A stretch of DNA of 64,000 nt from Prevotella sp. (GCA_024688365.1 JAILEG010000011.1:62001-126000), one strand, 5' to 3'. Positions 25,833-36,133 are shown, counted from the first letter of the stretch. Notes: generated by a model not told the origin, from the letters alone. Numbers and translations are program-made.

Positions 25833-26058
25833 ATCATCCAGCTTTCATCTTGGAAAGCGGGTGCAAAGGTATGAAAAAAAAACTGAACGTACAAATATTA
25901 TCGGGACTTTTATCGCATCTTTTAGAAAAAAGTCCTATATTTGCAGCCGACAACACCCCTAAACTGACAAATTAAACGAGCTGAAGTGACAAAGAGGCCC
26001 CCCAACAAAGGACTCTTGACACGAGAAGCCGACACTATCAAAACGTAAGAATCTGACG

Positions 26059-26451
26059 ATGACAGGACAATTTAAAGCAGAATACGAGCTGAAGACCCGC
26101 TCTGGCAACTCTGTCTGGACCCTCATCAGCACACCTGTGGGGATGAAGAAGTGGCTGGCCGATGATGTCACTACTGATGGGCACAGCATGACCTTCACCT
26201 GGGGTGACCCACTCAGGGAACATGAGATGCGTACTGCCACCATTATTGAACAGGCAAAGAACAGCCATATCCGCCTACGCTGGGAGGATGAGGACGAGGA
26301 CTGCTATTGGGAAATAAAAATGTTTCTCAGCGAACTGGTTGGCAACTATCATCTCGTCATCACCGACTTTGCTGAGGAGGATGAGGTAAATGACCTCAGA
26401 CAGATCTGGGACAAGAATATCAAGAGACTCCAGTATGTCACGGGCATATAG
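26059..26451 (+). CDS. START-like domain protein
   Basis: A 130-residue single-domain protein of the SRPBCC/START-like fold: KAEYELKTRSGNSVWTLISTP, MKKWLADDV, and a last helix EVNDLRQIWDKNIKRLQYVTG. Bacteroidota carry a conserved START-like family of this size with unknown ligand. The acidic centre (WEDEDEDCYWEI) is typical. It is alone on its transcript, with LptF/G-type permease 367 bp downstream. Confidence 0.85.
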   Translation: MTGQFKAEYELKTRSGNSVWTLISTPVGMKKWLADDVTTDGHSMTFTWGDPLREHEMRTATIIEQAKNSHIRLRWEDEDEDCYWEIKMFLSELVGNYHLVITDFAEEDEVNDLRQIWDKNIKRLQYVTGI

Positions 26452-26818
26452 GGTGCATAACGCACGCAAGTAAGCGGACTACGGACTGGGTGTGGACCTC
26501 GCGGGGCATCAGCTGGACACATTGATTTTGGCTCGCCAAGTTTGGTTATACTGAAATCCGTGTGGCTTCCACCCCAAGGCCACTTACGGTAGAGACGACA
26601 TGCCCGCACGAAGTTGATGCGCCGCAAGCGAATAAACCTAATCAAATCGTCCCTAATCAAACACTGACACAGCCCTGTTTTAAGACCGCCAGACCATCCC
26701 AGAACAGCCGCTAACCTGAGAGAGGATAAATAAAAATACTAAAAAAGGAGCTTTCTCTGATATTTTTATGTACTTTTGCACATAAAATAATGAGAGAAGC
26801 CTCTTCCAGCGTGGTTCC
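26452..26818. other. Intergenic region
   Basis: A 367-bp gap. The last 110 bp are AT-rich and contain a -7-like TACTTTTG at 26771-26778. I see no coding frame, strong hairpin or RNA in the first 250 bp. Confidence 0.5.
26771..26778 (+). promoter_or_regulatory. Putative -7 element (TACTTTTG)
   Basis: The element lies 40 bp before the ATG of the LptF/G-type permease gene. The -33 position is not well conserved. Confidence 0.4.
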
Positions 26819-28762
26819 ATGTTTCATATCAAGAAGTTAGACATATTCATTGCCAAGCAGTTTGGCATGCTCTTCGCAGGAACATTCTTCATCAGTCTGT
26901 TCGTACTGATGATGCAGTTCTTGTGGCGTTATGTGGATGAGCTTATCGGCAAGGGACTGTCATTAGAGGTGCTGGGGCAGTTCTTCTGGTACATGAGCCT
27001 GATGATGGTACCCCAGGCCTTGCCACTCGCCATCCTGCTTTCCTCACTCATCTCATACGGTAACCTTGGTGAGAGTTCTGAGCTTACCGCCATAAAATCG
27101 GCCGGAATATCCCTTATCCAGTCATTCAGAGGACTGATTGTCATCAGCTTCCTCGTTGCTCTCGGCTCCTTCTTTTTCCAGAACAATGTGGGACCAAGCG
27201 CACAGAAACACATTGCCCAACTGCTTATTTCCATGAAACAGAAGAGCCCCGAGCTGGAGATACCGGAGGGAATCTTCTACGATGGCATTCCGCAGACCAA
27301 CCTCTACGTGGAGAAGAAAGACCTCAAGACAGGACATCTATATAACATCATGGTCTACCGCATGACCGACAGCTACGAGGACCAGGCCATCATCCTGGCC
27401 GATTCGGGCATGCTTCAGTCTACGGCAGAAAAGAAGCACCTCGTGCTGAACCTGTGGAACGGGGAGTGGTTTGAGAACATGCGCTCACAGGAAATGGGCA
27501 ACAGTGCCAGTGTCCCCTATCGGCGGGAGACTTTCGCCCACAAGCACATCGTGCTTGACTTTGACGGCGACTTCAATCTGACGGACATGGCAGGCATTTC
27601 CAACGATGCCCGGACAAAAAGCATCAGCAAAATCACACATGACAAGGACTCTCTCATCCACGTCTATGACAGCGTGGGACGAGCTTACTACAAGGATGCA
27701 CAGACCGTCTACTACCCTGCCCCAAGACTTCAGCGCGCACAACTGAAAGAGGCGGAGAAGATTGCCTCCGGAAAGAACTTCAACATTGACACCCTCTTCA
27801 GTAAACTGACACCCGACCAGCGCCGCATGGCGGTCGACCAGGCCCTGTCGACCGTACAGCAGGAGGTGAGCGACCTCGAATTCAAAAGCATGATTACCAG
27901 CGATGGCGACAAACTCATCCGCCAGCACGACATTGAGACCATCAACAAGTTCACGCTGGCACTCACTTGCCTCATATTCTTCTTCATCGGTGCGCCGCTC
28001 GGTGCCATTATCCGCAAGGGCGGATTGGGTGTGCCTATCATCGTCAGCGTCATCGTCTTCATCATCTACTACATTCTTGACAACACCGGCTACCGCATGG
28101 CGCGCCAGGGCGATTGGGCTATATGGTTCGGCAAAGGCCTTTCGCCTGCCGTGCTCATCCCTATGGCGATTTTCTTCACCTATAAGGCCAACAACGACTC
28201 CACCGTCTTCAATGCCGACATGTACAGGAACATGCTGATGAAGATGCTGGGCTTGCGCATACAACGCAGCATTGCAGGCAAAGAGGTCATCATCAACAAC
28301 CCTGACTATGCCAAGGATGCGGATGCACTCAGCCGGATGAGCCAGCAGATAGCAGAATACTCACGGTCACACAACCTGAAGTCACCGCCCAATATAATAA
28401 AGGTATTCTTCCGCTATCATGCCGACCACACCGTAGAGAACATCAACGATGAACTGGAGAACATCATAGAAGACCTGGGCAACACACGCAACAAGGTCAT
28501 CATGACCGAGCTGAACAAATACCCGGTACTTGCCGTCAAGGCACACACCCGCCCGTTCGACCGGAAATGGCTGAATATTCTCGCAGCCCTCATCGTCCCG
28601 GCAGGTATCTTCTTCTATTTCCGCATGTGGCGTTTCCGCCTGCGGCTCAACCGTGACCTCCGCACGATAGTCTCCTGCAATGAGACCATTACCAACGAGA
28701 TACATCAGCTGCTGGGACATACGGCCATTGCTAAAGAACAAGTAACAACAAACAAGCAATAA
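26819..28762 (+). CDS. LptF/LptG-family permease (YjgP/YjgQ)
   Basis: A 647-residue inner-membrane protein. The N-terminal block ([34 protein letters not shown]), three early membrane segments and three late ones around a large periplasmic domain are the LptF/LptG layout. These proteins form the transmembrane part of the LPS-extracting LptB2FG transporter. It is much longer than E. coli LptF (366 aa) because of a C-terminal region of about 200 residues with another membrane segment near 600, a form common in Bacteroidales. Only 1 bp separates it from ribBA. Confidence 0.88.
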   Translation: MFHIKKLDIFIAKQFGMLFAGTFFISLFVLMMQFLWRYVDELIGKGLSLEVLGQFFWYMSLMMVPQALPLAILLSSLISYGNLGESSELTAIKSAGISLIQSFRGLIVISFLVALGSFFFQNNVGPSAQKHIAQLLISMKQKSPELEIPEGIFYDGIPQTNLYVEKKDLKTGHLYNIMVYRMTDSYEDQAIILADSGMLQSTAEKKHLVLNLWNGEWFENMRSQEMGNSASVPYRRETFAHKHIVLDFDGDFNLTDMAGISNDARTKSISKITHDKDSLIHVYDSVGRAYYKDAQTVYYPAPRLQRAQLKEAEKIASGKNFNIDTLFSKLTPDQRRMAVDQALSTVQQEVSDLEFKSMITSDGDKLIRQHDIETINKFTLALTCLIFFFIGAPLGAIIRKGGLGVPIIVSVIVFIIYYILDNTGYRMARQGDWAIWFGKGLSPAVLIPMAIFFTYKANNDSTVFNADMYRNMLMKMLGLRIQRSIAGKEVIINNPDYAKDADALSRMSQQIAEYSRSHNLKSPPNIIKVFFRYHADHTVENINDELENIIEDLGNTRNKVIMTELNKYPVLAVKAHTRPFDRKWLNILAALIVPAGIFFYFRMWRFRLRLNRDLRTIVSCNETITNEIHQLLGHTAIAKEQVTTNKQ

Positions 28763-28763
28763 T

Positions 28764-29972
28764 ATGGAAGATTTCAAACTCAATAGCATCGAGGAGGCAA
28801 TCAAGGACTTTCAGGAAGGAAAGTTCGTTATTGTCGTTGACGATGAAGACCGTGAGAATGAGGGCGACCTCATCATGGCGGCTGAGAAAATAACACCGGA
28901 GAAAGTGAACTTCATGCTGAAGAATGCCCGCGGTGTACTCTGCGTGCCCATCACCCTGTCAAGGGCTGACGAACTGGACCTGCCGCACCAGGTATCCGAC
29001 AACACATCCATGCTCGGAACACCGTTCACCATAACGGTTGACAAACTGGAAGGATGCACCACAGGTGTCTCTGCCCACGACCGAGCCGAGACAATCAAAG
29101 CCCTTGCCGACCCCACAGCCACCCCGCAGACCTTTGGCCGTCCTGGGCATGTCAACCCGCTCTATGCCCAGGACAACGGTGTCCTCCGACGCTCAGGACA
29201 CACCGAGGCTGCCGTAGACCTCTGCAAGCTGGCAGGGTGCTATCCGGCCGGCGTACTCATGGAAATCATGAATGAGGACGGGACAATGGCACGCATGCCC
29301 GACTTACAGGTGAAGGCAAAGGAGTGGGGCATGAAAATCATCAGCATCAAGGACATCATCGCCTACAGGCTGGAGAAGGAGTCCAGCATAGAAGTGGGTG
29401 AGGAAGTGGAACTGCCCACAGAATACGGCACCTTCCATCTCATTCCTTTCCGACAGACCAGCAACGGTCTGGAGCACATGGCCCTCATCAAGGGAACATG
29501 GGATAAAGACGAGCCAGTCCTCGTCCGCGTGCATTCGTCATGCGCCACGGGCGATATCCTTGGCAGCCAACGCTGCGACTGTGGCGAGCAGCTCCACAAA
29601 GCCATGCAGATGATTGAGAAGGAAGGCAAGGGAGTAGTCATCTATATGCAGCAGGAAGGACGTGGCATCGGGCTGATGAACAAGATAGCCGCCTACAAAC
29701 TGCAGGACGAAGGGCTTGACACCGTCGAGGCCAACATCCACTTAGGCTTCCGTCCTGATGAGCGTGACTACGGCTGTGGCGCACAGATGCTGCGCCATCT
29801 CGGTGTCCACAAAATGCGCCTGATCACCAACAATCCTACCAAGCGCGTGGGGCTGGAGGCCTATGGACTGCAGATTGAGGAGAACGTGCCTATCGAGATA
29901 ACACCAAACAAGTACGACTACCGCTATCTGAAGACCAAGCGTGACCGTATGGGGCACGACCTTCACCTCTGA
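28764..29972 (+). CDS. ribBA: Bifunctional DHBP synthase / GTP cyclohydrolase II RibBA
   Basis: A 402-residue fusion. The N-terminal domain (1-205) is 3,4-dihydroxy-2-butanone-4-phosphate synthase, with [16 protein letters not shown] and the HTEAAVDL block. The C-terminal domain (210-402) is GTP cyclohydrolase II with its zinc cysteines in [14 protein letters not shown], and [11 protein letters not shown] and DYGCGAQML. Together these give the two first committed steps of riboflavin synthesis. No FMN riboswitch is visible upstream, since the gene lies 1 bp after the permease. A strong terminator follows. Confidence 0.96.
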   Translation: MEDFKLNSIEEAIKDFQEGKFVIVVDDEDRENEGDLIMAAEKITPEKVNFMLKNARGVLCVPITLSRADELDLPHQVSDNTSMLGTPFTITVDKLEGCTTGVSAHDRAETIKALADPTATPQTFGRPGHVNPLYAQDNGVLRRSGHTEAAVDLCKLAGCYPAGVLMEIMNEDGTMARMPDLQVKAKEWGMKIISIKDIIAYRLEKESSIEVGEEVELPTEYGTFHLIPFRQTSNGLEHMALIKGTWDKDEPVLVRVHSSCATGDILGSQRCDCGEQLHKAMQMIEKEGKGVVIYMQQEGRGIGLMNKIAAYKLQDEGLDTVEANIHLGFRPDERDYGCGAQMLRHLGVHKMRLITNNPTKRVGLEAYGLQIEENVPIEITPNKYDYRYLKTKRDRMGHDLHL

Positions 29973-29994
29973 AACATATTCCAAAACAGAGACC

Positions 29995-30028
29995 ACTCCG
30001 GGCAACATCAGTTGTCCGGAGTTTTTTT
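29995..30028 (+). terminator. Rho-independent terminator after ribBA
   Basis: A 12-bp stem (29995-30006 with 30011-30022, one G:T pair) with an ATCA loop runs into seven Ts. It is a classic intrinsic terminator 23 bp after the ribBA stop. Confidence 0.9.
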
Positions 30029-30246
30029 CTCAGAAATCAGCTCAATCAAGAATACACTCCCCCCGACTGCTTCCCCTTCCCCCACACAGCCCCCAGAGTT
30101 CCATCCGCTGAGAATACTTATTCCCCGCCTTGCACAGGCAGCACACCTGCCCGTCATCATCCTAAAGACAGCCTGTCAGCCACACAGAAGCATAGCTTTA
30201 CACCCGTCATACACAGCAACTTACAGCTTCAACACATATAAAAGAC

Positions 30247-30345
30247 AAATTTCCATACCTGTAAGAAAGAATTTCTCTACATGTATGGAAATGCGTCTTT
30301 ACATGTATAGAAATTCGTCTCTACACGATGAGGATTTAAGACCAC
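30247..30345. repeat. Four-unit array of about 22-nt palindromes, copy 1
   Basis: Four degenerate units of the form AATTTCYNTACANGTANRGAAAT follow one another: TTTCCATACCTGTAAGAAA, TTTCTCTACATGTATGGAAA, TCTTTACATGTATAGAAAT and TCTCTACACGATGAGGAT. The same kind of array is at 59152-59240. Confidence 0.8.
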
Positions 30346-30566
30346 ACCTGCTGAGAATACCATAAAACAGCAGGACCAAAGACTGAAACAGCTCATTCTC
30401 CCCCACGATTACACCCCTGCAATCCCCATGCTGCAAAGCCTACCACCACAACATCTATACGCAAAGAGGGAGGAGAACAGCCTATAAGACCTGACAATCA
30501 GACGGAAAAATATGCCTATGGCATAAAATAAAGAAAGAAAAAATGCGATATGAAAGTAAAAATGAG

Positions 30567-30574
30567 TATTTTTG
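30567..30574 (+). promoter_or_regulatory. Putative -7 element (TATTTTTG)
   Basis: The element lies 37 bp before the aminotransferase ATG. No clear -33 element is found at the expected distance. Confidence 0.4.
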
Positions 30575-30611
30575 CAGTTGAAAGTTATTCATATAGAAAA
30601 GGAAGTTTAAC

Positions 30612-31805
30612 ATGGCACAACTATCAGACCGTCTGAACCGGCTGGCACCATCGGCTACGCTGGCGATGTCACAGAAAAGTAGCGAAATGAAAGCGCAGGG
30701 AATTGATGTTATCAACATGAGTGTCGGCGAACCCGACTTCATGACCCCCGACCACATCAAGGAAGCTGGCAAGAAAGCTATTGATGACAATTTCTCAAAG
30801 TACTCCCCCGTCCCCGGCTACCCGGCTCTGAGGAAAGCCATCTCTGACAAACTCAAGCAGGAGAACGGGCTCAGCTACAGCCCAGCGGAGATTATCGTCG
30901 GGACCGGTGGCAAACAGGGTGTCTGCAACGCCATCATGGCACTGGTCAATCCTGGAGACGAGGTAATCATTCCTGCACCCTACTGGGTTAGCTATCCGCA
31001 GATGGTGAAACTTGCCGGCGGCACACCGGTAATCATCCCCGCAGGCATTGAGCAGGACTTCAAGATCACAGCCCAGCAGCTTTCTGACCACATCACACCC
31101 AAGACCAAGATGATCATACTCTGCTCGCCCAGCAATCCTACGGGAAGCGTATACAGCAAGGAAGAACTGGAGGACTTGGCTGAAGTTATCACCGCACATG
31201 ACGGTCTCTTCGTCCTATCAGATGAGATTTATGAACATATCAACTACATTGGCAGCCATGCCAGCATCGCCGCCTGCAAGGGCATGAGGGAGCAGACCAT
31301 CATCTGCAACGGTGTCAGCAAGGCATATGCCATGACCGGATGGAGATTAGGATGGGTGGCAGCTCCGGAATGGATTATCAAGGGCATCAACAAGCTGCAG
31401 GGCCAATACACCTCCGGAACCAGCAGCGTGAGCCAGATGGCAGCCGTGGCAGCCTACGAGGGACAGCAGGACTGCGTGGCAGAGTTCCGTGAGGCATTCC
31501 GCCGCCGCCGCGACCTCATCGTCAGCCTTGCCAAGGAAATTCCCGGCCTGGAGGTGAACGTACCAGAGGGAGCCTTCTACCTTTTCCCGAAATGCTCCAG
31601 CTTCTTCGGCAAGACCGATGGCAGACACACCATCAGCAACTCAACCGACTTCGCCATGTATCTCCTTGAGGAAGGCCGTGTGGCAACCGTTGGCGGCGAC
31701 GCCTTCGGCTCACCAGAGTGCTTCCGCATGAGCTATGCCACCAGCGATGACAACATCAGGGAGGCCCTTAGACGCATCAAGGACGTATTATCAAAATTAA
31801 AATAA
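30612..31805 (+). CDS. aspC: Class I PLP-dependent aspartate aminotransferase
   Basis: A 397-residue aminotransferase. INMSVGEPDF, the substrate-loop GGKQGVCNAIMALVNPGDEVIIPAPYWVSYP, SPSNPTG, LSDEIYEHI and the PLP-lysine motif NGVSKAYAMTGWRLGW (Lys near 240) place it with the Ib aspartate aminotransferases. It transfers the amino group between aspartate and 2-oxoglutarate in the cytosol; related enzymes also act on aromatic amino acids or prephenate, so the substrate range is not certain. It is monocistronic as far as spacing shows. Confidence 0.9.
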   Translation: MAQLSDRLNRLAPSATLAMSQKSSEMKAQGIDVINMSVGEPDFMTPDHIKEAGKKAIDDNFSKYSPVPGYPALRKAISDKLKQENGLSYSPAEIIVGTGGKQGVCNAIMALVNPGDEVIIPAPYWVSYPQMVKLAGGTPVIIPAGIEQDFKITAQQLSDHITPKTKMIILCSPSNPTGSVYSKEELEDLAEVITAHDGLFVLSDEIYEHINYIGSHASIAACKGMREQTIICNGVSKAYAMTGWRLGWVAAPEWIIKGINKLQGQYTSGTSSVSQMAAVAAYEGQQDCVAEFREAFRRRRDLIVSLAKEIPGLEVNVPEGAFYLFPKCSSFFGKTDGRHTISNSTDFAMYLLEEGRVATVGGDAFGSPECFRMSYATSDDNIREALRRIKDVLSKLK

Positions 31806-31904
31806 AGAAACCGTGAGATAATCCACAGGAAAGCAAGGGCAGAAAACTATATATTTTTAACTGTTAAATGTTATTAATCATAGTTTTAGTTGCCCATTAA
31901 TTGC

Positions 31905-31912
31905 TATCTTTG
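31905..31912 (+). promoter_or_regulatory. Putative -7 element (TATCTTTG) of the exbB cluster
   Basis: The element lies 122 bp before exbB, in an AT-rich region. A TTTT is found 17 bp upstream, slightly close for -33. The leader would be about 115 nt, AT-rich. Confidence 0.45.
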
Positions 31913-32033
31913 CGGAAATAAGATGCTATACTTGTATGCCCATTATGGGAAAGTTGCGTCCAAACACTTAGAAATCAGAAAGATATTAACAATTTAATTC
32001 ATTAATAACTAAAAATTAAAATTTCAACAAATT

Positions 32034-32873
32034 ATGGCAACTACACAACAAAAAGCAGCCCCAAAGAAAAAGTCTGAGGGCTTCACAGGAGTTAGAGGTG
32101 CATTCTGGATTATCGTCGTTTGCGGTATCGTTGCGTTCACACTGTTCTTCACATGGTTCGCAAATGACATGCACTTTCAGGATCCAGGTACCAACGAGAA
32201 CCCAGCTGACGTATGGGGTACCATCTACAAGGGTGGTGTTGTCGTTCCTGTCATCCACACTCTGTTGCTTACCGTACTCGCTATGTCAATCGAGCGTTGG
32301 CTGGCTCTGAAGACCGCTTTCGGCAAGGGTGCGCTTCCTAAGTTCGTTGCAAACATCAAGGCAGCCCTGAACGCAAACGACATGGCTAAGGCAAACCAGC
32401 TCTGCGACCAGCAGAAGGGTTCTGTTGCAAACGTTGTAAAGGCATCCCTGAACGCTTACAAGGACATGGAAGTTGGTGCTAACGCAAACTTGAAGAAGGC
32501 TCAGAAGATTGCAAAGATCCAGCAGGCTCACGAGGAGGCTACTCAGCTTGAGATGCCTACACTGACGATGAACCTCCCAATCATCGCAACCCTCGTAACT
32601 CTGGGTACACTTACTGGTCTTCTCGGTACTGTAACGGGTATGATCAAGTCATTCTCCGCTCTGTCTGCAGGTGGTGGTGCTGACTCAGCTGCACTTTCCG
32701 CAGGTATTTCTGAGGCGTTGATCAACACCGCATTCGGTATCGCAACATCTTGGTGTGCAGTAGTTTCTTACAACTACTTCTCAAACAAGGTTGACAAGTT
32801 GACATACGCACTTGACGAGGTTGGTTATTCTATCGCTCAGACATACGAAGTAAACCACACAGAAGAAGCTTAA
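32034..32873 (+). CDS. exbB: ExbB-type proton channel (MotA/TolQ/ExbB family)
   Basis: A 279-residue membrane protein. A short basic N-terminus is followed by a first membrane segment (about 22-42), a second (about 68-86), and the family core LPIIATLVTLGTLTGLLGTVTGMIKSF and LSAGISEALINTAFGIATSW. With ExbD it forms the inner-membrane channel that uses the proton gradient to drive TonB. Gene spacing to exbD is 32 bp. Codon choice is noticeably biased to the common highly expressed set in this gene and in tonB. Confidence 0.93.
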   Translation: MATTQQKAAPKKKSEGFTGVRGAFWIIVVCGIVAFTLFFTWFANDMHFQDPGTNENPADVWGTIYKGGVVVPVIHTLLLTVLAMSIERWLALKTAFGKGALPKFVANIKAALNANDMAKANQLCDQQKGSVANVVKASLNAYKDMEVGANANLKKAQKIAKIQQAHEEATQLEMPTLTMNLPIIATLVTLGTLTGLLGTVTGMIKSFSALSAGGGADSAALSAGISEALINTAFGIATSWCAVVSYNYFSNKVDKLTYALDEVGYSIAQTYEVNHTEEA

Positions 32874-32905
32874 TTTTTGCTAACCCTCTTTAAAACATTA
32901 TCGCT

Positions 32906-33562
32906 ATGGGTAAAGTAAAAATTGAGAAGAAAGACACATGGATCGACATGACGCCTATGTCAGACGTTATGACCCTGTTGCTCACCTTCTTCATGCTGAC
33001 ATCAACGTTCGTAAAGAACGAGCCAGTGAAGGTGAACACACCAGGTTCTGTGTCTGAGACAAAGGTGCCTGAGAACGGTGTCCTTACCATTCTCGTCAGC
33101 CCCGAAAAGGGAGCTAACGGGAAACCGACTGGCGAAGGCCAGGTATTTTTGAGCTACGACAACACGAACGAGTTGGGGCAGATCGTTGACCAGATCACAT
33201 CCCTTACTCCGAAGCAGAAGGAGACCTTCAAGGCTGAAGCAACCTTCGGCGCGCCAATCGACAAGCTGGCAGACTATCTGTCAAAGCCGGCAGCTGTCCG
33301 TAGCAAGGAACTCCCAACAATGGGTATACCTCTCGACAGTATCCAGGGACAGGAGATGACGGAATTCCAACAGTGGGTCAACGCAGCCCGCCAGGTGAAC
33401 CCGAAAGTCAGACTGGCTATCAAGTCAGACGCCGACTCTCCTTATGGAACAGTTAAGAAAGTAATGAGCGAACTCCAGGACATGGACGAGAGCCATTACT
33501 ACATGATCACACAGTTGGACGCTAAAAAGGCTGCTCAGGCAGCAGCTGGGGGGGCTAAATAA
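32906..33562 (+). CDS. exbD: ExbD/TolR-family protein, first copy
   Basis: A 218-residue bitopic protein. The single membrane segment begins at about 20 (MTPMSDVMTLLLTFFMLTSTF); the aspartate in this segment is the proton-carrying residue. The periplasmic part is about 170 residues, longer than in E. coli ExbD (141 aa total). The start of the next exbD overlaps its stop (TAATG), so the two are translationally coupled. Confidence 0.92.
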   Translation: MGKVKIEKKDTWIDMTPMSDVMTLLLTFFMLTSTFVKNEPVKVNTPGSVSETKVPENGVLTILVSPEKGANGKPTGEGQVFLSYDNTNELGQIVDQITSLTPKQKETFKAEATFGAPIDKLADYLSKPAAVRSKELPTMGIPLDSIQGQEMTEFQQWVNAARQVNPKVRLAIKSDADSPYGTVKKVMSELQDMDESHYYMITQLDAKKAAQAAAGGAK

Positions 33563-34236
33563 TGGCAAAAGAAGTAAAAAGCAAACAGAAGAAGATGACA
33601 GTCCGCGTGGACTTCACTCCTATGGTTGATATGCTCATGTTGCTTATCACATTCTTTATGCTGTGTACGTCTCTCAGTAAGCCTTCAACTATGGAGCTGA
33701 CCATGCCGAGTAACGATACGAACCAACCGGAGGCCCAGAAGCATGAGGCCAAGGAGTCACACTCTATCACGATTTACATTGCCGATGGCGACAAGATGTT
33801 CTACGGCAACGGTAAACCAGAGTATGATAACGCTAATTGGCTGAAGCCTGCTGACTGGAGCAACACTGCCAACGGTATCCGCTATGTCCTGCAGCACAAG
33901 CAGGTGGGCGATCCGTCAGCCGGAGAGGCAATCTCACTTCCTTACCAGGATATGGACATTGCCATGAAGGAACTGAACAAGAAGAAGAAGGCTAACCCTA
34001 ACCAGTGGCCTGACAGTGTTTACCAGGCTGAGGTGGCAACAATTAAGACCGGTATGATCAACGGTAAGAAAGTGCCGACGATGACCGTCATTATCAAGCC
34101 AACCGACCAGGCTTCTTATCGTCATCTCGTAGACATCCTCGATGAAATGCAGATTTCATACATTGGAACTTACGTCATTGACAAGCTTAGTGACCAGGAC
34201 AAGGCTCTCTTGGCCAAGAAGGGCATCAAAGCTTAA
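33562..34236 (+). CDS. exbD: ExbD/TolR-family protein, second copy
   Basis: A 224-residue paralogue of the previous gene with the same layout: a basic N-terminus (VKSKQKKMTVRVDFTPMVDMLMLLITFFML), the membrane aspartate and a longer periplasmic domain. Two tandem ExbD genes of this kind next to one ExbB and one TonB are the rule in Bacteroidales clusters. It may form a mixed ExbD dimer in the channel; that is an inference from the pairing. Confidence 0.92.
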   Translation: MAKEVKSKQKKMTVRVDFTPMVDMLMLLITFFMLCTSLSKPSTMELTMPSNDTNQPEAQKHEAKESHSITIYIADGDKMFYGNGKPEYDNANWLKPADWSNTANGIRYVLQHKQVGDPSAGEAISLPYQDMDIAMKELNKKKKANPNQWPDSVYQAEVATIKTGMINGKKVPTMTVIIKPTDQASYRHLVDILDEMQISYIGTYVIDKLSDQDKALLAKKGIKA

Positions 34237-34271
34237 TCACTGATTCGTAAACAATTAAAGAAAGAGAAACA

Positions 34272-35156
34272 ATGGCAAAAATAGATCTATACGATCCGAA
34301 ATGGGTCGATATGGTGTTCGCTGACAAGAACAAGGAATACGGTGCGTACAAGCTTCGTAAGACTGTCTCCCAGCGTAACGTCAAAGCATTGGCTATTCTG
34401 CTTGTTGCTGCATTCCTCGGTGGTGGGTATCTGGCTTACCAGATCAAGAAGCACAATGACGAGTTGGCTGCCCAGGCAGCGTATCAGGCAAAGATGGAGC
34501 TTGCCATGCTTGCTGAGCAGAAGAAAGCACAGGAAGAGCGCAAGAAACAGCAGAAGAAACCTGAACCGAAGAAGATTGAACCGGAGAAGGTTGTCCCTGA
34601 GACCCGTGCAACAGTGAAGTTCACGGCTCCTGTCATCAAGGATGACAAGGATGTGAAGGAAGAAATGCCACCTATGGTCAAGATGAACAAGGAGACCAAG
34701 GCTATCGGTACCGAGAACAAGGAAGGTACGGAAGACCGTACTGAGACCGCAGCTCGCAGCACCGTTGCTACTCCCGAGCAGATTGTACCAAAGATAGAGA
34801 AACCTGTAGAAGAGGCTCCGAAACCGGAACCAAAGGAAGAGGTTGAGAACAAGATTTTCACCGTAGCTGAACAGATGCCTTCATTCAAGGGCAACGTGAA
34901 CGCTTGGTTGAGTTCTCACATCTCCTACCCAGCTGTTGCAGCTGAGAATGGTATCCAGGGACGTGTCATCGTCAAGTTCGTCGTAGGACGTGACGGTAGC
35001 GTCAGCCAGGCACAGGTTCTCCGTGGCGTTGACCCATCACTTGACCGTGAGGCTCTCCGCGTGGTGAACAGCATGCCGAAGTGGAATCCAGGTATGAACA
35101 ATGGCCAGGCTGCAAACGTCTGGTTCACTCTGCCTATCACCTTCAAACTGCAGTAA
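34272..35156 (+). CDS. tonB: TonB protein
   Basis: A 294-residue protein. One membrane segment (about 36-54) is preceded by KYGAYKLRK, a usual feature of Bacteroidota TonB. A Lys/Pro/Glu-rich linker of about 120 residues (about 85-205) spans the periplasm, and the C-terminal domain has ISYPAVAAENGIQGRVIVKFVVGRDGSV and MPKWNPGMNNGQAANVWFTLPITFKL. It transmits energy to outer-membrane receptors such as the one at 38028. It lies 35 bp after the second exbD. Confidence 0.94.
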   Translation: MAKIDLYDPKWVDMVFADKNKEYGAYKLRKTVSQRNVKALAILLVAAFLGGGYLAYQIKKHNDELAAQAAYQAKMELAMLAEQKKAQEERKKQQKKPEPKKIEPEKVVPETRATVKFTAPVIKDDKDVKEEMPPMVKMNKETKAIGTENKEGTEDRTETAARSTVATPEQIVPKIEKPVEEAPKPEPKEEVENKIFTVAEQMPSFKGNVNAWLSSHISYPAVAAENGIQGRVIVKFVVGRDGSVSQAQVLRGVDPSLDREALRVVNSMPKWNPGMNNGQAANVWFTLPITFKLQ

Positions 35157-35167
35157 CGCAATTTTAT

Positions 35168-36133
35168 ATGAAAAGAACCAGATTCTACATCACAGTAGGA
35201 TTGATGCTATCCCTCAACTTTCTTCTGTCCGCATGTGGGCAGAAGAAAGCCAAGGATGGCAGAACAGATACACCGACGTCAGGGACGATTAAGTTCGCCT
35301 CTGACGAAAGTTTTAGTCCTATTATTGAGGAAGAGCTACAGACATACCAGTATCGCTTCCCTCACACGCACCTGCTGCCAATCTATACAGATGACAATAC
35401 TGGCATGCAAATGCTCCTCGACCAGAAAGTAAACCTCTTCTTCACATCTCACGCTTTGAAGAAGGGAGAAGATGCACTCCTCAGAAGTAAAGGACCTATC
35501 CCCGAAGTATTCCCGATAGGCTATGACGGAATCGCATTCATCATCAACCGCTCCAACATCGACTCATGTATCACGGTCAATGATGTAAAGAAGATTCTCA
35601 ACGGACAGATTGCTACATGGAAACAACTGAATCCAAAGAACAGCAAAGGCGATATTGAGGTTGTCTTTGACAACAAGGCTTCAGCTACACTCCACTACGT
35701 GGTCGACTCCATCTTAGGCGGAAAGAACATCAAGAGCAAGAATATCGTCGCTGCCAACAACAGCAAGTCGGTTATCGACTATGTTCACAAGACTCCCAAC
35801 GCAATAGGTGTCATTGGGTCAAACTGGTTGAATGACCACCGTGACTCCACCAATACCACATTCAAGAAAGACATTACTGTCGTAGCCATCTCCAAGACTA
35901 CCGTGGCTGCAGTAAGCAACAGCTGGCAGCCTTACCAGGCATATCTGCTTGATGGCAGATACCCTTTCGTAAGGACAATCTATGCCATAGTTGCCGACCC
36001 ACATAAGGCATTGCCTTGGGCATTTGCCAACTTCATCACCAACCCAATCGGGCAGAAGATAATCTTCAAGGCAGGCTTACTCCCCTACCGCGGTGAGATA
36101 AACATACGCGAGGTAGAGGTGAAGACTCAATAG
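35168..36133 (+). CDS. PstS-like substrate-binding lipoprotein
   Basis: A 321-residue protein with signal peptide and lipobox (LLSACG). The body has the type II periplasmic-binding fold of phosphate-binding PstS proteins: KFASDESFSPIIEEEL, a VNDVKKILNGQIATWKQL block and an end in AFANFITNPIGQKIIFKAGLLPYR. It has no ABC transporter next to it. In Bacteroidales a PstS-like gene regularly follows the ExbB/D/TonB genes, so a role with TonB rather than in phosphate ABC import is possible; that link is contextual. I start at 35168, just 11 bp after tonB. Confidence 0.85.
   Translation: MKRTRFYITVGLMLSLNFLLSACGQKKAKDGRTDTPTSGTIKFASDESFSPIIEEELQTYQYRFPHTHLLPIYTDDNTGMQMLLDQKVNLFFTSHALKKGEDALLRSKGPIPEVFPIGYDGIAFIINRSNIDSCITVNDVKKILNGQIATWKQLNPKNSKGDIEVVFDNKASATLHYVVDSILGGKNIKSKNIVAANNSKSVIDYVHKTPNAIGVIGSNWLNDHRDSTNTTFKKDITVVAISKTTVAAVSNSWQPYQAYLLDGRYPFVRTIYAIVADPHKALPWAFANFITNPIGQKIIFKAGLLPYRGEINIREVEVKTQ

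Larger units (their letters stand above)
25503..26058. other. Intergenic region with hairpin repeats and a tRNA
   Basis: The region holds the duplicated hairpin module (25625-25756), the tRNA-Met on the minus strand (25759-25832), and then about 200 bp with a -7-like TATATTTG at 25936-25943 that could serve the START-like gene. Confidence 0.6.
30029..30611. other. Long intergenic region before the aminotransferase gene
   Basis: A 583-bp gap. It holds the palindromic array at 30247-30345 and a -7-like TATTTTTG at 30567-30574 before the aminotransferase gene. A 117-codon open frame covers part of it but looks non-coding (Pro/His/Ser-rich, no family, runs through the array). Confidence 0.6.

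Noticed and set aside
27485..28264. 259-codon minus-strand open frame inside the LptF/G-type permease gene
   Set aside because: Antisense shadow; the + strand frame has clear membrane segments and family blocks.
28764..28800. FMN riboswitch before ribBA
   Set aside because: ribBA starts 1 bp after the preceding gene, leaving no room for a riboswitch.
30247..30345. Possible CRISPR array in the four-unit palindrome array
   Set aside because: Units are contiguous, degenerate and about 22 nt with no unique spacers; no cas genes in the window.
30012..30365. 117-codon + strand open frame after ribBA
   Set aside because: It starts inside the terminator and runs through the palindromic array; Pro/Ser/His-rich with no family.
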